From Sporosarcina beigongshangi (GTDB lineage: Bacteria > Actinomycetota > Actinomycetes > Actinomycetales > Micrococcaceae), in NCBI RefSeq assembly GCF_016820535.1, contig NZ_JADHDY010000003.1, forward strand, positions 1-64,000: a stretch of 64,000 nt of DNA, written 5' to 3'. This document shows positions 26,893 to 35,789 of the stretch, in pieces. The notes below the pieces were generated by a model, which had not been told where the DNA came from, ran no database searches, and worked only from the letters and a program-made list of their open reading frames with translations. A program made the position numbers and the translations under genes. Positions within the stretch are counted from its first letter, which is position 1. Every line of letters begins with the position of its first letter.

Positions 26893-27639
26893 TTACTTCT
26901 TGCCCTGGTTGGCGACAGCCTGGATGGAGGCCGCTGCGGCTTCCGGGTCCAGGTACTTGCCGCCGGGGGTGATGGGGGCGAAGTTCTCGTCCAATTCGTA
27001 CACGAGCGGGATGCCCGTGGGGATGTTCAGCGAGGCGATGGCGTCATCGGAGATGCCGTCCAGGTGCTTGACCAGGGCGCGCAGCGAGTTGCCGTGGGCC
27101 GTGACGAGAACCGTCTTGCCGGCCTTCAGGTCAACCTTGATGTCCGATTCCCAGTACGGCAGCAGGCGGACGAGAACGTCCTTGAGGCACTCGGTGCGCG
27201 GGAGGGCGTCGCCCAGGCCGGCGTAGCGCGGGTCATGGGCCTGCGAGAATTCGCTGTCGTCGGAGAGCGGCGGCGGCGGGGTGTCATAGCTGCGGCGCCA
27301 TTCCATGAACTGCTCTTCGCCGAACTCGGCGAGCGTCTGGGCCTTGTCCTTGCCCTGCAAGGCACCGTAGTGGCGCTCGTTCAGGCGCCAGTCGCGCTTG
27401 ACGTCGATCCAACCGCGGTCTGCCGCATCGAGGGCAAGGTTTGCGGTGTTGATGGCACGCTTGAGGCGCGAGGTGTACAGGATGTCGGGGAGGAGGTTGT
27501 TCTCCACGAGCAGCTCACCGCCGCGGACGGCCTCGGTGCGACCCTGGTCGTTCAGGTCAACGTCCACCCAACCGGTGAACAGGTTCTTGGCGTTCCACTC
27601 ACTGTGGCCATGTCGAAGCAAAATCAGCGTATAAGTCAT
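26893..27639 (-). CDS. gpmA: 2,3-bisphosphoglycerate-dependent phosphoglycerate mutase GpmA
   Basis: 248-aa glycolytic enzyme interconverting 3- and 2-phosphoglycerate through a phosphohistidine. [10 protein letters not shown] gives the catalytic H10; [22 protein letters not shown] and [10 protein letters not shown] (second active-site histidine) are intact. The ATG lies six bases after TAGGAT (27646-27651) and lacks a Shine-Dalgarno, so it is probably leaderless. The association of gpm with senX3-regX3 is also found in mycobacteria. Confidence 0.96.
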   Translation of the reverse strand: MTYTLILLRHGHSEWNAKNLFTGWVDVDLNDQGRTEAVRGGELLVENNLLPDILYTSRLKRAINTANLALDAADRGWIDVKRDWRLNERHYGALQGKDKAQTLAEFGEEQFMEWRRSYDTPPPPLSDDSEFSQAHDPRYAGLGDALPRTECLKDVLVRLLPYWESDIKVDLKAGKTVLVTAHGNSLRALVKHLDGISDDAIASLNIPTGIPLVYELDENFAPITPGGKYLDPEAAAASIQAVANQGKK

Positions 27640-27790
27640 GCTGCCATCCTACCGGGCAGGCTCCCAAGGCCCGGAAATACTACGCGCTTGCGACGACGCC
27701 GGCGCGGCGCCGGGAAAATGTGTCGCGTCGCACAACCCGCAAGGGCCCATTTTGGCAAAACGGCCCGCAGGCGCAAAATAAAATCTTTAA

Positions 27791-28687
27791 GTGGTCCAAC
27801 GTGCGCAAAGAGTAGGCAAGGCCTCCGCCGACCCCTCAAAACGGACCCTGCGGCAACGCAACAAACCGTTTGGCAACGCCACCCGCGGCACCACCAACCC
27901 CAACCGGCTGCGCCGCGTTGACCGCTGGCTCGCCGGTCCCGAGGCGTGGCGCCTGCGCTGCGAGGACAACCCCCTGGTGGTGGACCTTGGCTACGGAGCC
28001 TCCCCCGCGACGGCCGTTGAACTGTACTCCCGCATCCACGCCGTCTGCCCGGAAGCCCATGTCACGGGCATCGAAATTGAACCCGAGCGTGTCCGCATCG
28101 CCAAGGGCCTGGAGCACGATGGCCTGGACTTCCGCGTGGGCGGCTTTGAAATCCCGGTCCCAGGCCAGGCCACCATGGTCCGCGCCTTCAACGTGCTGCG
28201 CCAGTACGACGAGGCCGACGTCCGCCTCATCTGGGACACCATTTGCGCCCGCCTCACCCCGCAGGGCATCTTCGTGGACGGCACCTGTGACGAGATCGGC
28301 CGCCGCAGCACCTGGGTTGCCCTGGATGCCACCGGCCCGCAGTCGCTGACCATTTCGATGCGCTTCGGCGGCTTCGAACTGCCTTCCGACATTGCCGAAC
28401 GCCTCCCCAAGGCCCTCATCCACCACAACCTGCCCGGCGAAAACATTCACGCCTTCCTTCAGGCGCTGGACAAATGCTGGCTGGCAGCGGCCACTCTTGC
28501 ACCCTTTGGAAACCGGCAGCGCTGGCTGCGCATGTGCCAGGACATGCACGACGCCGGTTGGCCGGTTGTGCGCTCACCGGCACGTTGGCGCCTGGGAGAG
28601 TTGACGGTCGGCTGGGCCGCGGTGGATCCGGCGGATGTTTATGTGCCGGCCGTGTCGGCTGCCGGTTCCGAGCTCGTCGCCGTCTAG
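27791..28687 (+). CDS. class I SAM-dependent methyltransferase-like protein, substrate unknown
   Basis: 298-aa protein with a Rossmann methyltransferase core: motif I VVDLGYGASPATAVEL (about 63-78), the acidic end of strand 2 in GIEIEPERV, and a later strand LTPQGIFVDGTCDE. The first ~30 residues are basic. The C-terminal part (QRWLRMCQDM, ARWRLGELTVGWAAV) is unusual and not recognised. The GTG start is six bases after TAAAAT (27779-27784) and has no Shine-Dalgarno, which suggests leaderless expression. It is divergent from gpmA. Neither neighbour indicates the substrate. Confidence 0.75.
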   Translation: MVQRAQRVGKASADPSKRTLRQRNKPFGNATRGTTNPNRLRRVDRWLAGPEAWRLRCEDNPLVVDLGYGASPATAVELYSRIHAVCPEAHVTGIEIEPERVRIAKGLEHDGLDFRVGGFEIPVPGQATMVRAFNVLRQYDEADVRLIWDTICARLTPQGIFVDGTCDEIGRRSTWVALDATGPQSLTISMRFGGFELPSDIAERLPKALIHHNLPGENIHAFLQALDKCWLAAATLAPFGNRQRWLRMCQDMHDAGWPVVRSPARWRLGELTVGWAAVDPADVYVPAVSAAGSELVAV

Positions 28688-28782
28688 CCCGACGCGCCGG
28701 GCCGGCTTGTCTGGGCGGGCCGGGCGCCGTCGCACTTCACCACGCCTGCGCACAGCCAATTTCGGCTCGTGCGCAACCCCTT

Positions 28783-28863
28783 GAACTTATGCGCAGGACT
28801 CGGGTCCAGTTGTGCGCATAACAGTCCATGCGCGCGACTCGGGCCCAGTTGTGCGCATGAGTT
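28783..28863. repeat. array of two 38-bp dyad repeats
   Basis: Units at 28783-28820 and 28826-28863 are 38 bp each. The outer left end is AACTTATGCGCA and the right half is CCAGTTGTGCGCAT, so each unit is an imperfect dyad. The same unit occurs three times at 61098-61229. The surrounding gap (28688-28893, between converging 3' ends) holds no gene. Confidence 0.85.
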
Positions 28864-28893
28864 CACCCTGCTCGTGGCTGGCGGCGGGTGCCG

Positions 28894-29247
28894 CTACCAG
28901 GAGGAGCCGCGGTTTTGGTGCCCGCGGCCACGGACCTCTGCCAGGGCGGGGCGGACGTCCGCCAGGTAGACGCCGGCCGCGGTGGCCCCCGCCAGCGACA
29001 GGATCATGCCCATTCCCATGGACGGCACCATGAGGGCCATCAACGGAACAACCGCGTACAGGAACCCGAAGAACGCAGACACGGCGGTCACGGCAGTCCA
29101 AAACGTCTTGGTCTTCTTGTAGACACGCTCAAAATCAGCGGAGGGCGTGCGCAGGCAGTCGACCAGTGCCCACACCTGAATTCCCAGTGCCAGCAAGCCG
29201 AGGGCACCGAGGACAAAGAACTGGAAGAAATTCAAGTAGATAGCCAC
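28894..29247 (-). CDS. small membrane protein, DUF2516-like
   Basis: 117-aa protein with three hydrophobic segments (about 8-28, 48-68 and 70-95) separated by a short loop, VDCLRTPSADFERVYKKTK; the C-terminus is polar. Resemblance to the actinobacterial DUF2516 family is by topology and the VDCLRTP-type motif. Function unknown. GTG start, six bases after TAAGCT (29254-29259), without a Shine-Dalgarno. Only 29 bp separate it from the trans-sulfuration gene upstream on the same strand, but it has its own apparent promoter. Confidence 0.75.
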   Translation of the reverse strand: MAIYLNFFQFFVLGALGLLALGIQVWALVDCLRTPSADFERVYKKTKTFWTAVTAVSAFFGFLYAVVPLMALMVPSMGMGMILSLAGATAAGVYLADVRPALAEVRGRGHQNRGSSW

Positions 29248-29276
29248 AATCCAAGCTTACAGGGAGTGGCCCTGGA

Positions 29277-30488
29277 CTACTCCCCCGCGGATCCGGCATT
29301 CTGGGCGGCAACCGCGCCCCGGACTGCCTGTGACAGGGCCTGGTCGAGGTCGACCCAGAGGTCTTCCACGTTTTCAATGCCCACGCTCAGCCGCAGCAGG
29401 TTGGCCGGAACCGTCTCCGGCTCGTTGGCATGTCGGCGGCGGCGTTCAATGAGGGACTCCACTCCGCCCAGGGACGTTGCCGGCGTCCAAACCTTCAGCG
29501 CGGAAACCACGGCATCTGCCGCGTCCTGTCCGCCGGCCACCTCGATGCAGAGGATGGAGCCGAAGCCGTTCATCTGCGCCTTTGCGCGGACGTGGCCCGG
29601 GTCGGAAGGCAGGCCGGGAAACAAAACCCGGGAAACGCCGTCGTGCATGTCCAGGCGGCGGGCCAGCTCCAGCGCGCTGGCCTGCGACCGCTCCACCCGC
29701 AGCGCGAGGGTGCGCATGCCGCGCAGCGCCAGCCACGCCTCGAACGGGCCGGCGATGGCACCGTGGATGGAGCGGTGGTGCAGGAGAGCGCGGCGCAAAT
29801 CCAGGTTGGAGGTGGCAAGGGCGCCGAGGATGACGTCGGAGTGGCCGGCCAGGTACTTTGTGACGGAATGGAGCACGACGTCGGACCCCAGTTCCAGCGG
29901 CTTCTGGACCAGCGGCGTGGAGAAGGTGTTGTCGGTGACGACGATGGCACCGACGGCCTGGGCCGAACGGCACAGCACGGCAAGGTCCGCAACCTCCAAC
30001 ATGGGGTTGGTGGGGCTCTCCAGCCACAGCATGTTGGCGGCCTTCTCCCCCGCGCCGGTGAGCGCGGCGATGACCTCGTCATTGTTGGCGATGTCCACCG
30101 TGCGCAGCGTGAACAGCCCCTTGGCGGACTGCTCCTGTGCCATGACCAGCGCACCCTGGTAGGAGTGGGTGGGCATGACCAGGACCCCGCCCACCGGGAT
30201 CAGTGAGAGTGCGGCGGAGACGGCGGCCAGGCCGGAACTGAAGACGAGGGCCGGTTCCGTGGCGCCTTCCAGCTGGGCAATGGCGTCCTCCAACGGGTCC
30301 CACGTGGGGTTGGAGTAGCGCCCGTATGCGCGGTCGCCGTCCACTACCTGCCCCGTCCCCACGTAGGTGGAGGAAAGCACGATGGGCGGGTTGACCGGCG
30401 CGTCGTGCCCGCGGGCGGGGCGCCCGGCCGCCACTACGACGGTGTCGGGGCTGAGCTGGTCTGGGTGGGCGGAAGGCTGATACGTCAT
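29277..30488 (-). CDS. trans-sulfuration enzyme (cystathionine gamma-synthase/lyase family)
   Basis: 403-aa PLP enzyme of the Cys/Met metabolism family. YGRYSNPTWDPLE, LVFSSGLAAVSAAL, WLESPTNPMLEV, VTDNTFSTPL and SVTKYLAGHSDV with the PLP lysine K211 are clear, as is the C-terminal ATSLGGVESL. Whether it is a synthase (MetB), lyase or O-acetylhomoserine sulfhydrylase cannot be told from these motifs. The ATG at 30488 is preceded by TACGCT (30496-30501) seven bases away and by GGAAGG too close to act as a normal Shine-Dalgarno; a leaderless start is likely. Divergent from tmk. Confidence 0.9.
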   Translation of the reverse strand: MTYQPSAHPDQLSPDTVVVAAGRPARGHDAPVNPPIVLSSTYVGTGQVVDGDRAYGRYSNPTWDPLEDAIAQLEGATEPALVFSSGLAAVSAALSLIPVGGVLVMPTHSYQGALVMAQEQSAKGLFTLRTVDIANNDEVIAALTGAGEKAANMLWLESPTNPMLEVADLAVLCRSAQAVGAIVVTDNTFSTPLVQKPLELGSDVVLHSVTKYLAGHSDVILGALATSNLDLRRALLHHRSIHGAIAGPFEAWLALRGMRTLALRVERSQASALELARRLDMHDGVSRVLFPGLPSDPGHVRAKAQMNGFGSILCIEVAGGQDAADAVVSALKVWTPATSLGGVESLIERRRRHANEPETVPANLLRLSVGIENVEDLWVDLDQALSQAVRGAVAAQNAGSAGE

Positions 30489-30614
30489 GCCTTCCAGCGT
30501 AGACCGCCCGTGCCGCCGCCCCCGCGCAATATGACATTTGCGCTCAACATTGTGGATATCGGGTAATTGTGGACAACTGCGCCACGGCCCAAGGATGCTT
30601 TCAGTTTGGGCCGG

Positions 30615-30620
30615 TAGGCT
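30615..30620 (+). promoter_or_regulatory. -10 box of tmk-holB, leaderless type
   Basis: TAGGCT ends six bases before the tmk GTG, and no Shine-Dalgarno is present between them, so transcription probably starts at or next to the start codon. Confidence 0.5.
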
Positions 30621-30626
30621 TATGGC

Positions 30627-31322
30627 GTGACTGACTACTCTGCCCCGAAGCCGGGCCTTTTTATTGCCTTCGAGGGCGGCGACGGTGCGGGAAAATCCAC
30701 CCAGGCGCTGCTGCTGGCCAAGGCCATGTCCGACGCCGGCCAAAGGGTTGTGCGGACCCGTGAACCGGGCGGGACACCGGTGGGCGAAAAGCTTCGCTCG
30801 CTGGTCCTCGACCACGGCCAGGGCGAGATCGACGCCAAGACGGAGGCGCTCATCTTTGCCGCCGCACGCGCCGCCCACGCTTCCCAGGTCATCGCCCCCG
30901 CCATTGCGCGCGGCGACGTCGTCATCAGCGACCGCTACGCCGATTCCTCCATCGCCTACCAGGGCGCCGGGCGCGGGCTTGGCACGGACGCGATCGTCCA
31001 GCTCAACAACTGGGCCACAAGCGGGCTGTGGCCGGACCTGACAGTCCTGCTGGATGTCTCCCCCGAGTCAGGCCGCGACCGCCGCACCGCCGGGGATGCC
31101 GCGGAAGACCGCCTGGAATCCGAGCCCGATTCCTTCCATGCTTCCATCCGCGACGCCTTCCTGGCCCGGTCCTCCGCACATCCGGACAAATACTTGGTAC
31201 TGCCGGCGTCCGCAACTGTGGCCGAGCTGGCCGCCGCCATTGAGACCCGGGTCAAGGCCCTGCTGGCAGGCCACGGCGCGGCCGGCTCCGGCGCGGCCGG
31301 GGCAGTCGCGGATTCCGCATGA
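30627..31322 (+). CDS. tmk: thymidylate kinase Tmk
   Basis: 231-aa kinase making dTDP from dTMP. P-loop FEGGDGAGKST at residues 15-25, the DR[Y/H] motif as SDRYADSSIAYQGAGRG, and TREPGG are present. The lid region lacks the E. coli-type basic motif, and the C-terminal ~20 residues are an Ala/Gly-rich tail. GTG start chosen because it follows TAGGCT by six bases and the next residues match the family start. Its last four bases overlap the holB ATG (ATGA), so the two are coupled, a common bacterial pairing. Confidence 0.95.
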   Translation: MTDYSAPKPGLFIAFEGGDGAGKSTQALLLAKAMSDAGQRVVRTREPGGTPVGEKLRSLVLDHGQGEIDAKTEALIFAAARAAHASQVIAPAIARGDVVISDRYADSSIAYQGAGRGLGTDAIVQLNNWATSGLWPDLTVLLDVSPESGRDRRTAGDAAEDRLESEPDSFHASIRDAFLARSSAHPDKYLVLPASATVAELAAAIETRVKALLAGHGAAGSGAAGAVADSA

Positions 31323-32488
31323 GCGTCTGGGTCGACCTCCAGGGCCAGGACTCGGTGGTGGCGCAACTGCGCCGCGCCGCCCAGTCCAGCAAGCCCACCC
31401 ACGCATGGCTGCTGACCGGCCCGCCCGGTTCCGGCCGTTCCAACGCAGCCCTCGCGTTCGCCGCCGCCCTGGTGTGTGAGCAGACGCAGCTGGAGGCTCG
31501 CGGCTGCGGCGTTTGCAAGGCCTGCCACACCACAATGAGCGGCACCAACGCCGACGTCACGTTCGTCGCCACCGAAAAAACCACCATCACCATCGAGGAA
31601 GCCCGCGAGCTGGTCCGCAAGGCCCACGACAGCCCCTCCTCCGCCCGCTGGCGCGTCATGATCGTGGGCGACGCCGACCGCATGGCAGAACGCACCACCA
31701 ATGTACTGTTGAAGGCCATCGAGGAACCGCCGCCGCGCACCATCTGGATCCTGTGCGCCCCCAGCCCGGCCGACGTCCTGGTCACGATCCGCTCCCGCTG
31801 CCGCACCCTGACGCTGCGCCTGCCACCTGTCGATGACGTGGCAGCTCTGCTGGTCCGGCGCGACGGCATCGAGCCGCAGCTGGCCCTCACGGCAGCCCGG
31901 GCCGCGCAGAGCCATATCGGCATCGCCCGGCGCCTGGCCTCGGATGCCGGGGCCCGGGAACGCCGAGACGCCACCGTCCGGCTGCCGCTGAACCTGCGTG
32001 ACGTCAGCACCGCCGTCCAGGCCGCAGCCTCCCTGCTGGAGTTGGCCCAGGCGGAGGCGGCGTCTTCCAATGAAGAGCGCGACGCCGTTGAGAAGGCTGC
32101 GCTGCTGCGGTCCCTGGGTGCTCCCGAGACCGGGACGCTGCCGCCCCCCATGCGGTCGCAGTTGCGAGCCCTGGAGGAGGACCAGAAGCGCCGGGCCAAG
32201 CGCTCGGTGACGGACCACCTGGACCGCGCCCTCACCGACCTGCTCTCCTTCTACCGGGACGTGCTGGTACTGCAGCTGGACACCGGAGGAGGGACCGGCG
32301 TCGAACATTCACCGGCGGAGCTGGTCAACGAGCCGCTGCGCGCCATGCTCGCCGATTTTGCCGCACGCACCCGCCCCGAAACCACCCTGGCGCGCATGGA
32401 TTCGGTCAACGCCGTCCGGCGCCGCCTCACCACCACCAACGTCGCCCCGCTGCTGGCCCTTGAGGCCATGGCAGTCAGCCTGCTCTAA
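31319..32488 (+). CDS. holB: DNA polymerase III delta' subunit HolB
   Basis: 389-aa clamp-loader subunit. The AAA+ fold has GPPGSGRSNAAL (about 34-45), in which the Walker lysine is replaced by arginine, as expected for the non-ATP-hydrolysing delta' subunit. A zinc module with CEQ...CGVCKAC (about 54-75) and the sensor region VGDADRMAERTTNVLLKAIEEPP follow. Domain III is helical and contains charged segments. It overlaps tmk by four bases. Confidence 0.92.
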   Translation: MSVWVDLQGQDSVVAQLRRAAQSSKPTHAWLLTGPPGSGRSNAALAFAAALVCEQTQLEARGCGVCKACHTTMSGTNADVTFVATEKTTITIEEARELVRKAHDSPSSARWRVMIVGDADRMAERTTNVLLKAIEEPPPRTIWILCAPSPADVLVTIRSRCRTLTLRLPPVDDVAALLVRRDGIEPQLALTAARAAQSHIGIARRLASDAGARERRDATVRLPLNLRDVSTAVQAAASLLELAQAEAASSNEERDAVEKAALLRSLGAPETGTLPPPMRSQLRALEEDQKRRAKRSVTDHLDRALTDLLSFYRDVLVLQLDTGGGTGVEHSPAELVNEPLRAMLADFAARTRPETTLARMDSVNAVRRRLTTTNVAPLLALEAMAVSLL

Positions 32489-32506
32489 CCTGTGAAGGAT
32501 TCCCCC

Positions 32507-34063
32507 ATGACTGCCGCACCCGTCCGACGGCGCCACCGCCTCCGCCTGCCCCTCACCGCCGCGGCCGCCGTCCTGGGGCTGCTGCTCAGCTCCTGCTCTG
32601 TGCTGGCGCCCGAGAAGCCCTCGGCGACGGAGCAAACCTCGGCCGGGCCCGAGATTGTGGGCGACGTGCCGGCCGCCCTGGCCGATTTTTACACCCAGAC
32701 GGTGACCTGGACGGCCTGCAACGGCGGATTCCAGTGCGCCGAGGTGAAGGTGCCGATGGACTACGCGAAGCCGAAAAAAGACTCCATCAAGTTGTCGGTC
32801 ATCCGGATGCCGGCCACCGGCAAGCGGCTCGGGGCCATGCTGGTCAACCCGGGCGGGCCGGGCGGTTCGGGCGTGAACATGGTGAAGGACGGCGGAAAGT
32901 CGTACTTCTCGGCCAAGCTGCGCGGCGCCTATGACGTGGTGGGCTTCGACCCGCGCGGGGTACAGCGCTCGGCGCCGGTCCAATGCCTCGACAATGCGCA
33001 GATGGACGCCGCCCGCCAGGTGGACTATGACCTCTCCACTGACGCCGGTTTTGCCGCGGGCGAGGCGGAGACGAAGGAGCAGACCGCCCTGTGTGAGAAG
33101 AATTCGGGGCCCGACCTGCCGTTCATCGACACTGTCAGCTCCGCGCGGGACATGGACATCCTGAGGGCCGTAGTGGGCGACCCCAAGCTGAACTACATGG
33201 GCTTCTCCTACGGCACCAAGCTGGGCGCCACCTACGCGGGGCTGTTCCCGGACCGGGTGGGCAAGTTCTCCCTCGACGGTGCGCTGGACCCGTCGCTGGA
33301 CATCGACGCCGTGTCGATGGGCCAGGCCGTGGGCTTTGAAAATGCGCTGCGCGCGTGGGCTGCGGACTGCCTCACCGGGGCGGACTGCCCCGTGTCCGGC
33401 ACGGTGGACAATGCCATGGAGCAGATTCGGAAGCTGGATGCCGTCTACGCGGCCACCCCTCAGCAGACCCCGTCCGGGCGGGTTGTGACGGGTTCGGAGT
33501 TCATGAACGCCATCGCCTTTGCCATGTACTCCACGGATCTGTGGGAGCCGCTGGCCGGCGCACTCAAGCAGGCCTTCGCAGGCGACGCCTCAGGCATGCT
33601 GATGCTGGCCGACTTTTCCGCGGACCGCGATTCAGACGGAAACTACAATTCCAACACTTCCTCCGCCTTTACCGCCATCAACTGCCTGGACTACTCCATG
33701 AACTGGGACCTTGCGCACATGCGGGAGCAGGCCGCCCTGCTGAAGAAGGCCGCCCCCACGTTTGGCGAGTTGCTCGCCTATTCCGGGCTGTCCTGCAAGT
33801 ACTGGCCGTACCCTGCCACGGGCACGCAGGAGCCCATCTCTGCCCCCGGTGCCGGGCCGATCCTGGTGGTGGGCACCACCAGGGATCCGGCCACGCCGTA
33901 CAAGTGGGCGCAGTCCCTGGCCTCCCAGCTGGAATCCGGCGTACTGGTCACCTGGGACGGCGACGGCCACACCGCCTACGGCCGCGCCAACGACTGCATC
34001 ACGAACATTGTTGACGACTACTTCGTGGACGGCACGGTGCCGGCCGAGGGCACGCGCTGCTGA
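32507..34063 (+). CDS. exported TAP-type alpha/beta hydrolase lipoprotein (tripeptidyl aminopeptidase family)
   Basis: 518-aa peptidase-like hydrolase of the SlpD/SlpE-TAP group (S33). The arginine-rich n-region, hydrophobic core and LLLSSC lipobox (about residue 28) predict a lipoprotein. The oxyanion stretch is NPGGPGGSG; the nucleophile is S234 (GFSYGTKLG), the acid D460 (TTRDPATP) and the histidine H488 (GDGHTAYG). The C-terminal TAP-like domain ends in a cysteine. The ATG at 32507 has AAGGA seven bases upstream and is preferred to the GTG at 32492. It starts 18 bases after holB and may be read with it, though no functional link is evident. Confidence 0.88.
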   Translation: MTAAPVRRRHRLRLPLTAAAAVLGLLLSSCSVLAPEKPSATEQTSAGPEIVGDVPAALADFYTQTVTWTACNGGFQCAEVKVPMDYAKPKKDSIKLSVIRMPATGKRLGAMLVNPGGPGGSGVNMVKDGGKSYFSAKLRGAYDVVGFDPRGVQRSAPVQCLDNAQMDAARQVDYDLSTDAGFAAGEAETKEQTALCEKNSGPDLPFIDTVSSARDMDILRAVVGDPKLNYMGFSYGTKLGATYAGLFPDRVGKFSLDGALDPSLDIDAVSMGQAVGFENALRAWAADCLTGADCPVSGTVDNAMEQIRKLDAVYAATPQQTPSGRVVTGSEFMNAIAFAMYSTDLWEPLAGALKQAFAGDASGMLMLADFSADRDSDGNYNSNTSSAFTAINCLDYSMNWDLAHMREQAALLKKAAPTFGELLAYSGLSCKYWPYPATGTQEPISAPGAGPILVVGTTRDPATPYKWAQSLASQLESGVLVTWDGDGHTAYGRANDCITNIVDDYFVDGTVPAEGTRC

Positions 34064-34126
34064 CGCCGGGTGGCCGGTTCCTCCGGCATGCGCTGCTGAG
34101 CGGCGGGCTGCCGGCCGGTGCGGATT

Positions 34127-34155
34127 TTGTACATCCGCCCTGCTCATATTAGAGT
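34127..34155 (+). promoter_or_regulatory. promoter of tRNA-Thr
   Basis: TTGTAC (34127-34132) and TAGAGT (34150-34155) are separated by exactly 17 bp and lie 48 bases upstream of the tRNA. Confidence 0.55.
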
Positions 34156-34203
34156 TGTTTCTTGTGTTCAGCTGCTCGCCCTGATGGGCGGCGATGACCG
34201 CAG

Positions 34204-34276
34204 GCCTCCATAGCTCAGTTGGTAGAGCGTCTCACTCGTAATGAGAAGGTCAACAGTTCGATTCTGTTTGGAGGCC
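34204..34276 (+). tRNA. tRNA-Thr (anticodon CGT)
   Basis: The acceptor arms GCCTCCA (34204-34210) and TGGAGGC (34269-34275) pair fully. The D arm AGCTCAGTTGGTAGAGC, the anticodon stem TCTCA/TGAGA around CTCGTAA, and the T arm AACAG-TTCGATT-CTGTT are standard. CGT reads ACG. CCA is not encoded. Confidence 0.96.
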
Positions 34277-34284
34277 CCACTAAG

Positions 34285-34308
34285 ACCCCGCCACGGCGGG
34301 GTTTTTTT
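34285..34308 (+). terminator. terminator of tRNA-Thr
   Basis: ACCCCGCC and GGCGGGGT form a G+C stem followed by a run of seven T, eight bases after the tRNA. Confidence 0.85.
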
Positions 34309-34440
34309 GTTGCCCCGGGAGACTCACTCCGGCGCCCACGTCAGCCAGTTGGATTCAGGCCGGTGGTTGCGGAAAAGGCCCCGAATGCCCTTGTTCCTCT
34401 CCGCAGGGGCTGGCGCGCGGCCCGGGTCTACCATTGGCAC

Positions 34441-35709
34441 ATGGACGGAAATCCCACGCAACGTCCCCTTCCCGGCCGTCCCCGGGAGCTGCCCGGCGAA
34501 CCACCCCGCCGGCGCTCACAGGCGCGCAGCCGCACCCCAGCCCGTGAACCCGGCCGCGTCCACTGGATGGAGTTGTTCTTCGACCTCGTGTTTGTCGCCC
34601 TCGTGGGCCAGCTGGCCCACGGCATCCACGGAGATCCCGGCTGGGTCGAGTACGGCACGTTCGTGCTGCTCTTCTTCCCGGCGTGGTGGGCGTGGGCCAA
34701 CATCGTCTCAGTCATCAACCTGCTGCCACAGCTCACCTCTCGTGCGCTGGGCGTGGCCATGCTGGCGGCCATGGCTGCATCCGCACTGATGGCCGCGGCC
34801 GCGCCGGAGGCCCTCGGCCATCGGGCCTGGGCATTCTCGCTGGCCAACGCCGTCCTGCGGGTCCTCCTGCTGGTGTTGTGGCTGTACCAGCACCGCGGGC
34901 ATTCGGCGGATCCCTCCTGGCGCATCTGGATCTACAACGGCGGAACGGCAGCCCTGTGGCTGGTGGCCGCGCTGCTGCCGGTGCCGGGCGCCGTCGTGCT
35001 GTGGGCGGTGGCCATTGCGGTTGAGGTGGCCATGGTGGCCAACAGCAACCGGATCGGGGCCGACCGCAGCATGTCGGGCATCAACGTTGAGCACGCGGGC
35101 GAGCGGCTGGGCCTGTTCATCATCATCGTGCTGGGCGAATCCGTGTTCAGCATTGTCACGGAGGCGTCCGAATATTGGAGCTCCGGCGCGGGGCTTGCGG
35201 CGGGGCTGGGTTTCCTGGTGGTGGCGCTGCTGGGGTGGGCGTCCTTCCAGTACGGGATCGGCACCGTCAACGCGGGGTTGGAACGGCTGCACGAGCGCGG
35301 CGACCTCACTGGCATCGTGCAGACCACCCTGTTCCTGCCGTTCGTCCTGATTGTTGGCGTGACGTCCCTCGCCGCAGGCATCGCCACGGCCATTCCGGCA
35401 CCGTTCGACCCCCTGCCGTGGGGTGCTGCCATCGCGATCGGCGGCGGCATCGCCCTCTTCTATGCCACCAACGCCGCCGTGTCCCTGCGCTACGGACGGC
35501 CCGCCCGTCCGGTCCTGGCTTGGGGCATACCCACCGTGGTGTTGGCGCTTGGGCTGGTGCCGCTCGGCGCAACCCGCCCGGCCGCGGTCATGCTGGGGGC
35601 CGCGGTGGCCCTGCTGGCGCTGGCGACCACATATGTGGAGGTCAAGGCTCGACGGCGGAGTGCCGCGCCTTGGGTGCCGGGCACGCCGCCGGCCGGCCCC
35701 GGCGAATGA
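34441..35709 (+). CDS. low temperature requirement protein A (LtrA) family membrane protein
   Basis: 422-aa integral membrane protein. After a ~40-residue Arg/Pro-rich N-terminus comes the family hallmark WMELFFDLVFVALVGQLAHG, and at least ten hydrophobic segments can be counted; LFIIIVLGESVFSIV carries the conserved GES motif. The biochemical role of LtrA proteins is unknown. The ATG at 34441 follows TACCAT (34429-34434) by six bases with no Shine-Dalgarno; the open frame continues upstream only through the tRNA. The 130-bp gap between the tRNA terminator and this start holds nothing else. Confidence 0.85.
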   Translation: MDGNPTQRPLPGRPRELPGEPPRRRSQARSRTPAREPGRVHWMELFFDLVFVALVGQLAHGIHGDPGWVEYGTFVLLFFPAWWAWANIVSVINLLPQLTSRALGVAMLAAMAASALMAAAAPEALGHRAWAFSLANAVLRVLLLVLWLYQHRGHSADPSWRIWIYNGGTAALWLVAALLPVPGAVVLWAVAIAVEVAMVANSNRIGADRSMSGINVEHAGERLGLFIIIVLGESVFSIVTEASEYWSSGAGLAAGLGFLVVALLGWASFQYGIGTVNAGLERLHERGDLTGIVQTTLFLPFVLIVGVTSLAAGIATAIPAPFDPLPWGAAIAIGGGIALFYATNAAVSLRYGRPARPVLAWGIPTVVLALGLVPLGATRPAAVMLGAAVALLALATTYVEVKARRRSAAPWVPGTPPAGPGE

Positions 35710-35780
35710 TGCGGCGTCCGCGAAAACAGGCGCTTATGTGCCGCGTCAGGGAAAAGCGGTACTTACCTGATGCGGCGTCG
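35707..35780. repeat. 30-31 bp tandem repeat overlapping the ltrA-family stop
   Basis: Units beginning TGATGCGGCGTC (35707), TGTGCCGCGTC (35737) and TGATGCGGCGTC (35768) have spacings of 30 and 31 bp; the intervening parts share GAAAA and CTTA. The first unit starts at the stop codon itself. The array fills the gap to the converging fbpC stop. Confidence 0.65.
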
Positions 35781-35789
35781 GGGCGGGGA

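Noticed and set aside
28859-28868. PHO-box half site GTTCACC
   Set aside because: A single copy at the edge of the 38-bp repeat array with no second unit at 11 bp and no phosphate-related neighbour.
32492-32506. GTG start five codons earlier for the TAP-type lipoprotein
   Set aside because: The ATG at 32507 has AAGGA at good distance and gives a normal lipoprotein signal; the GTG overlaps that ribosome-binding site.
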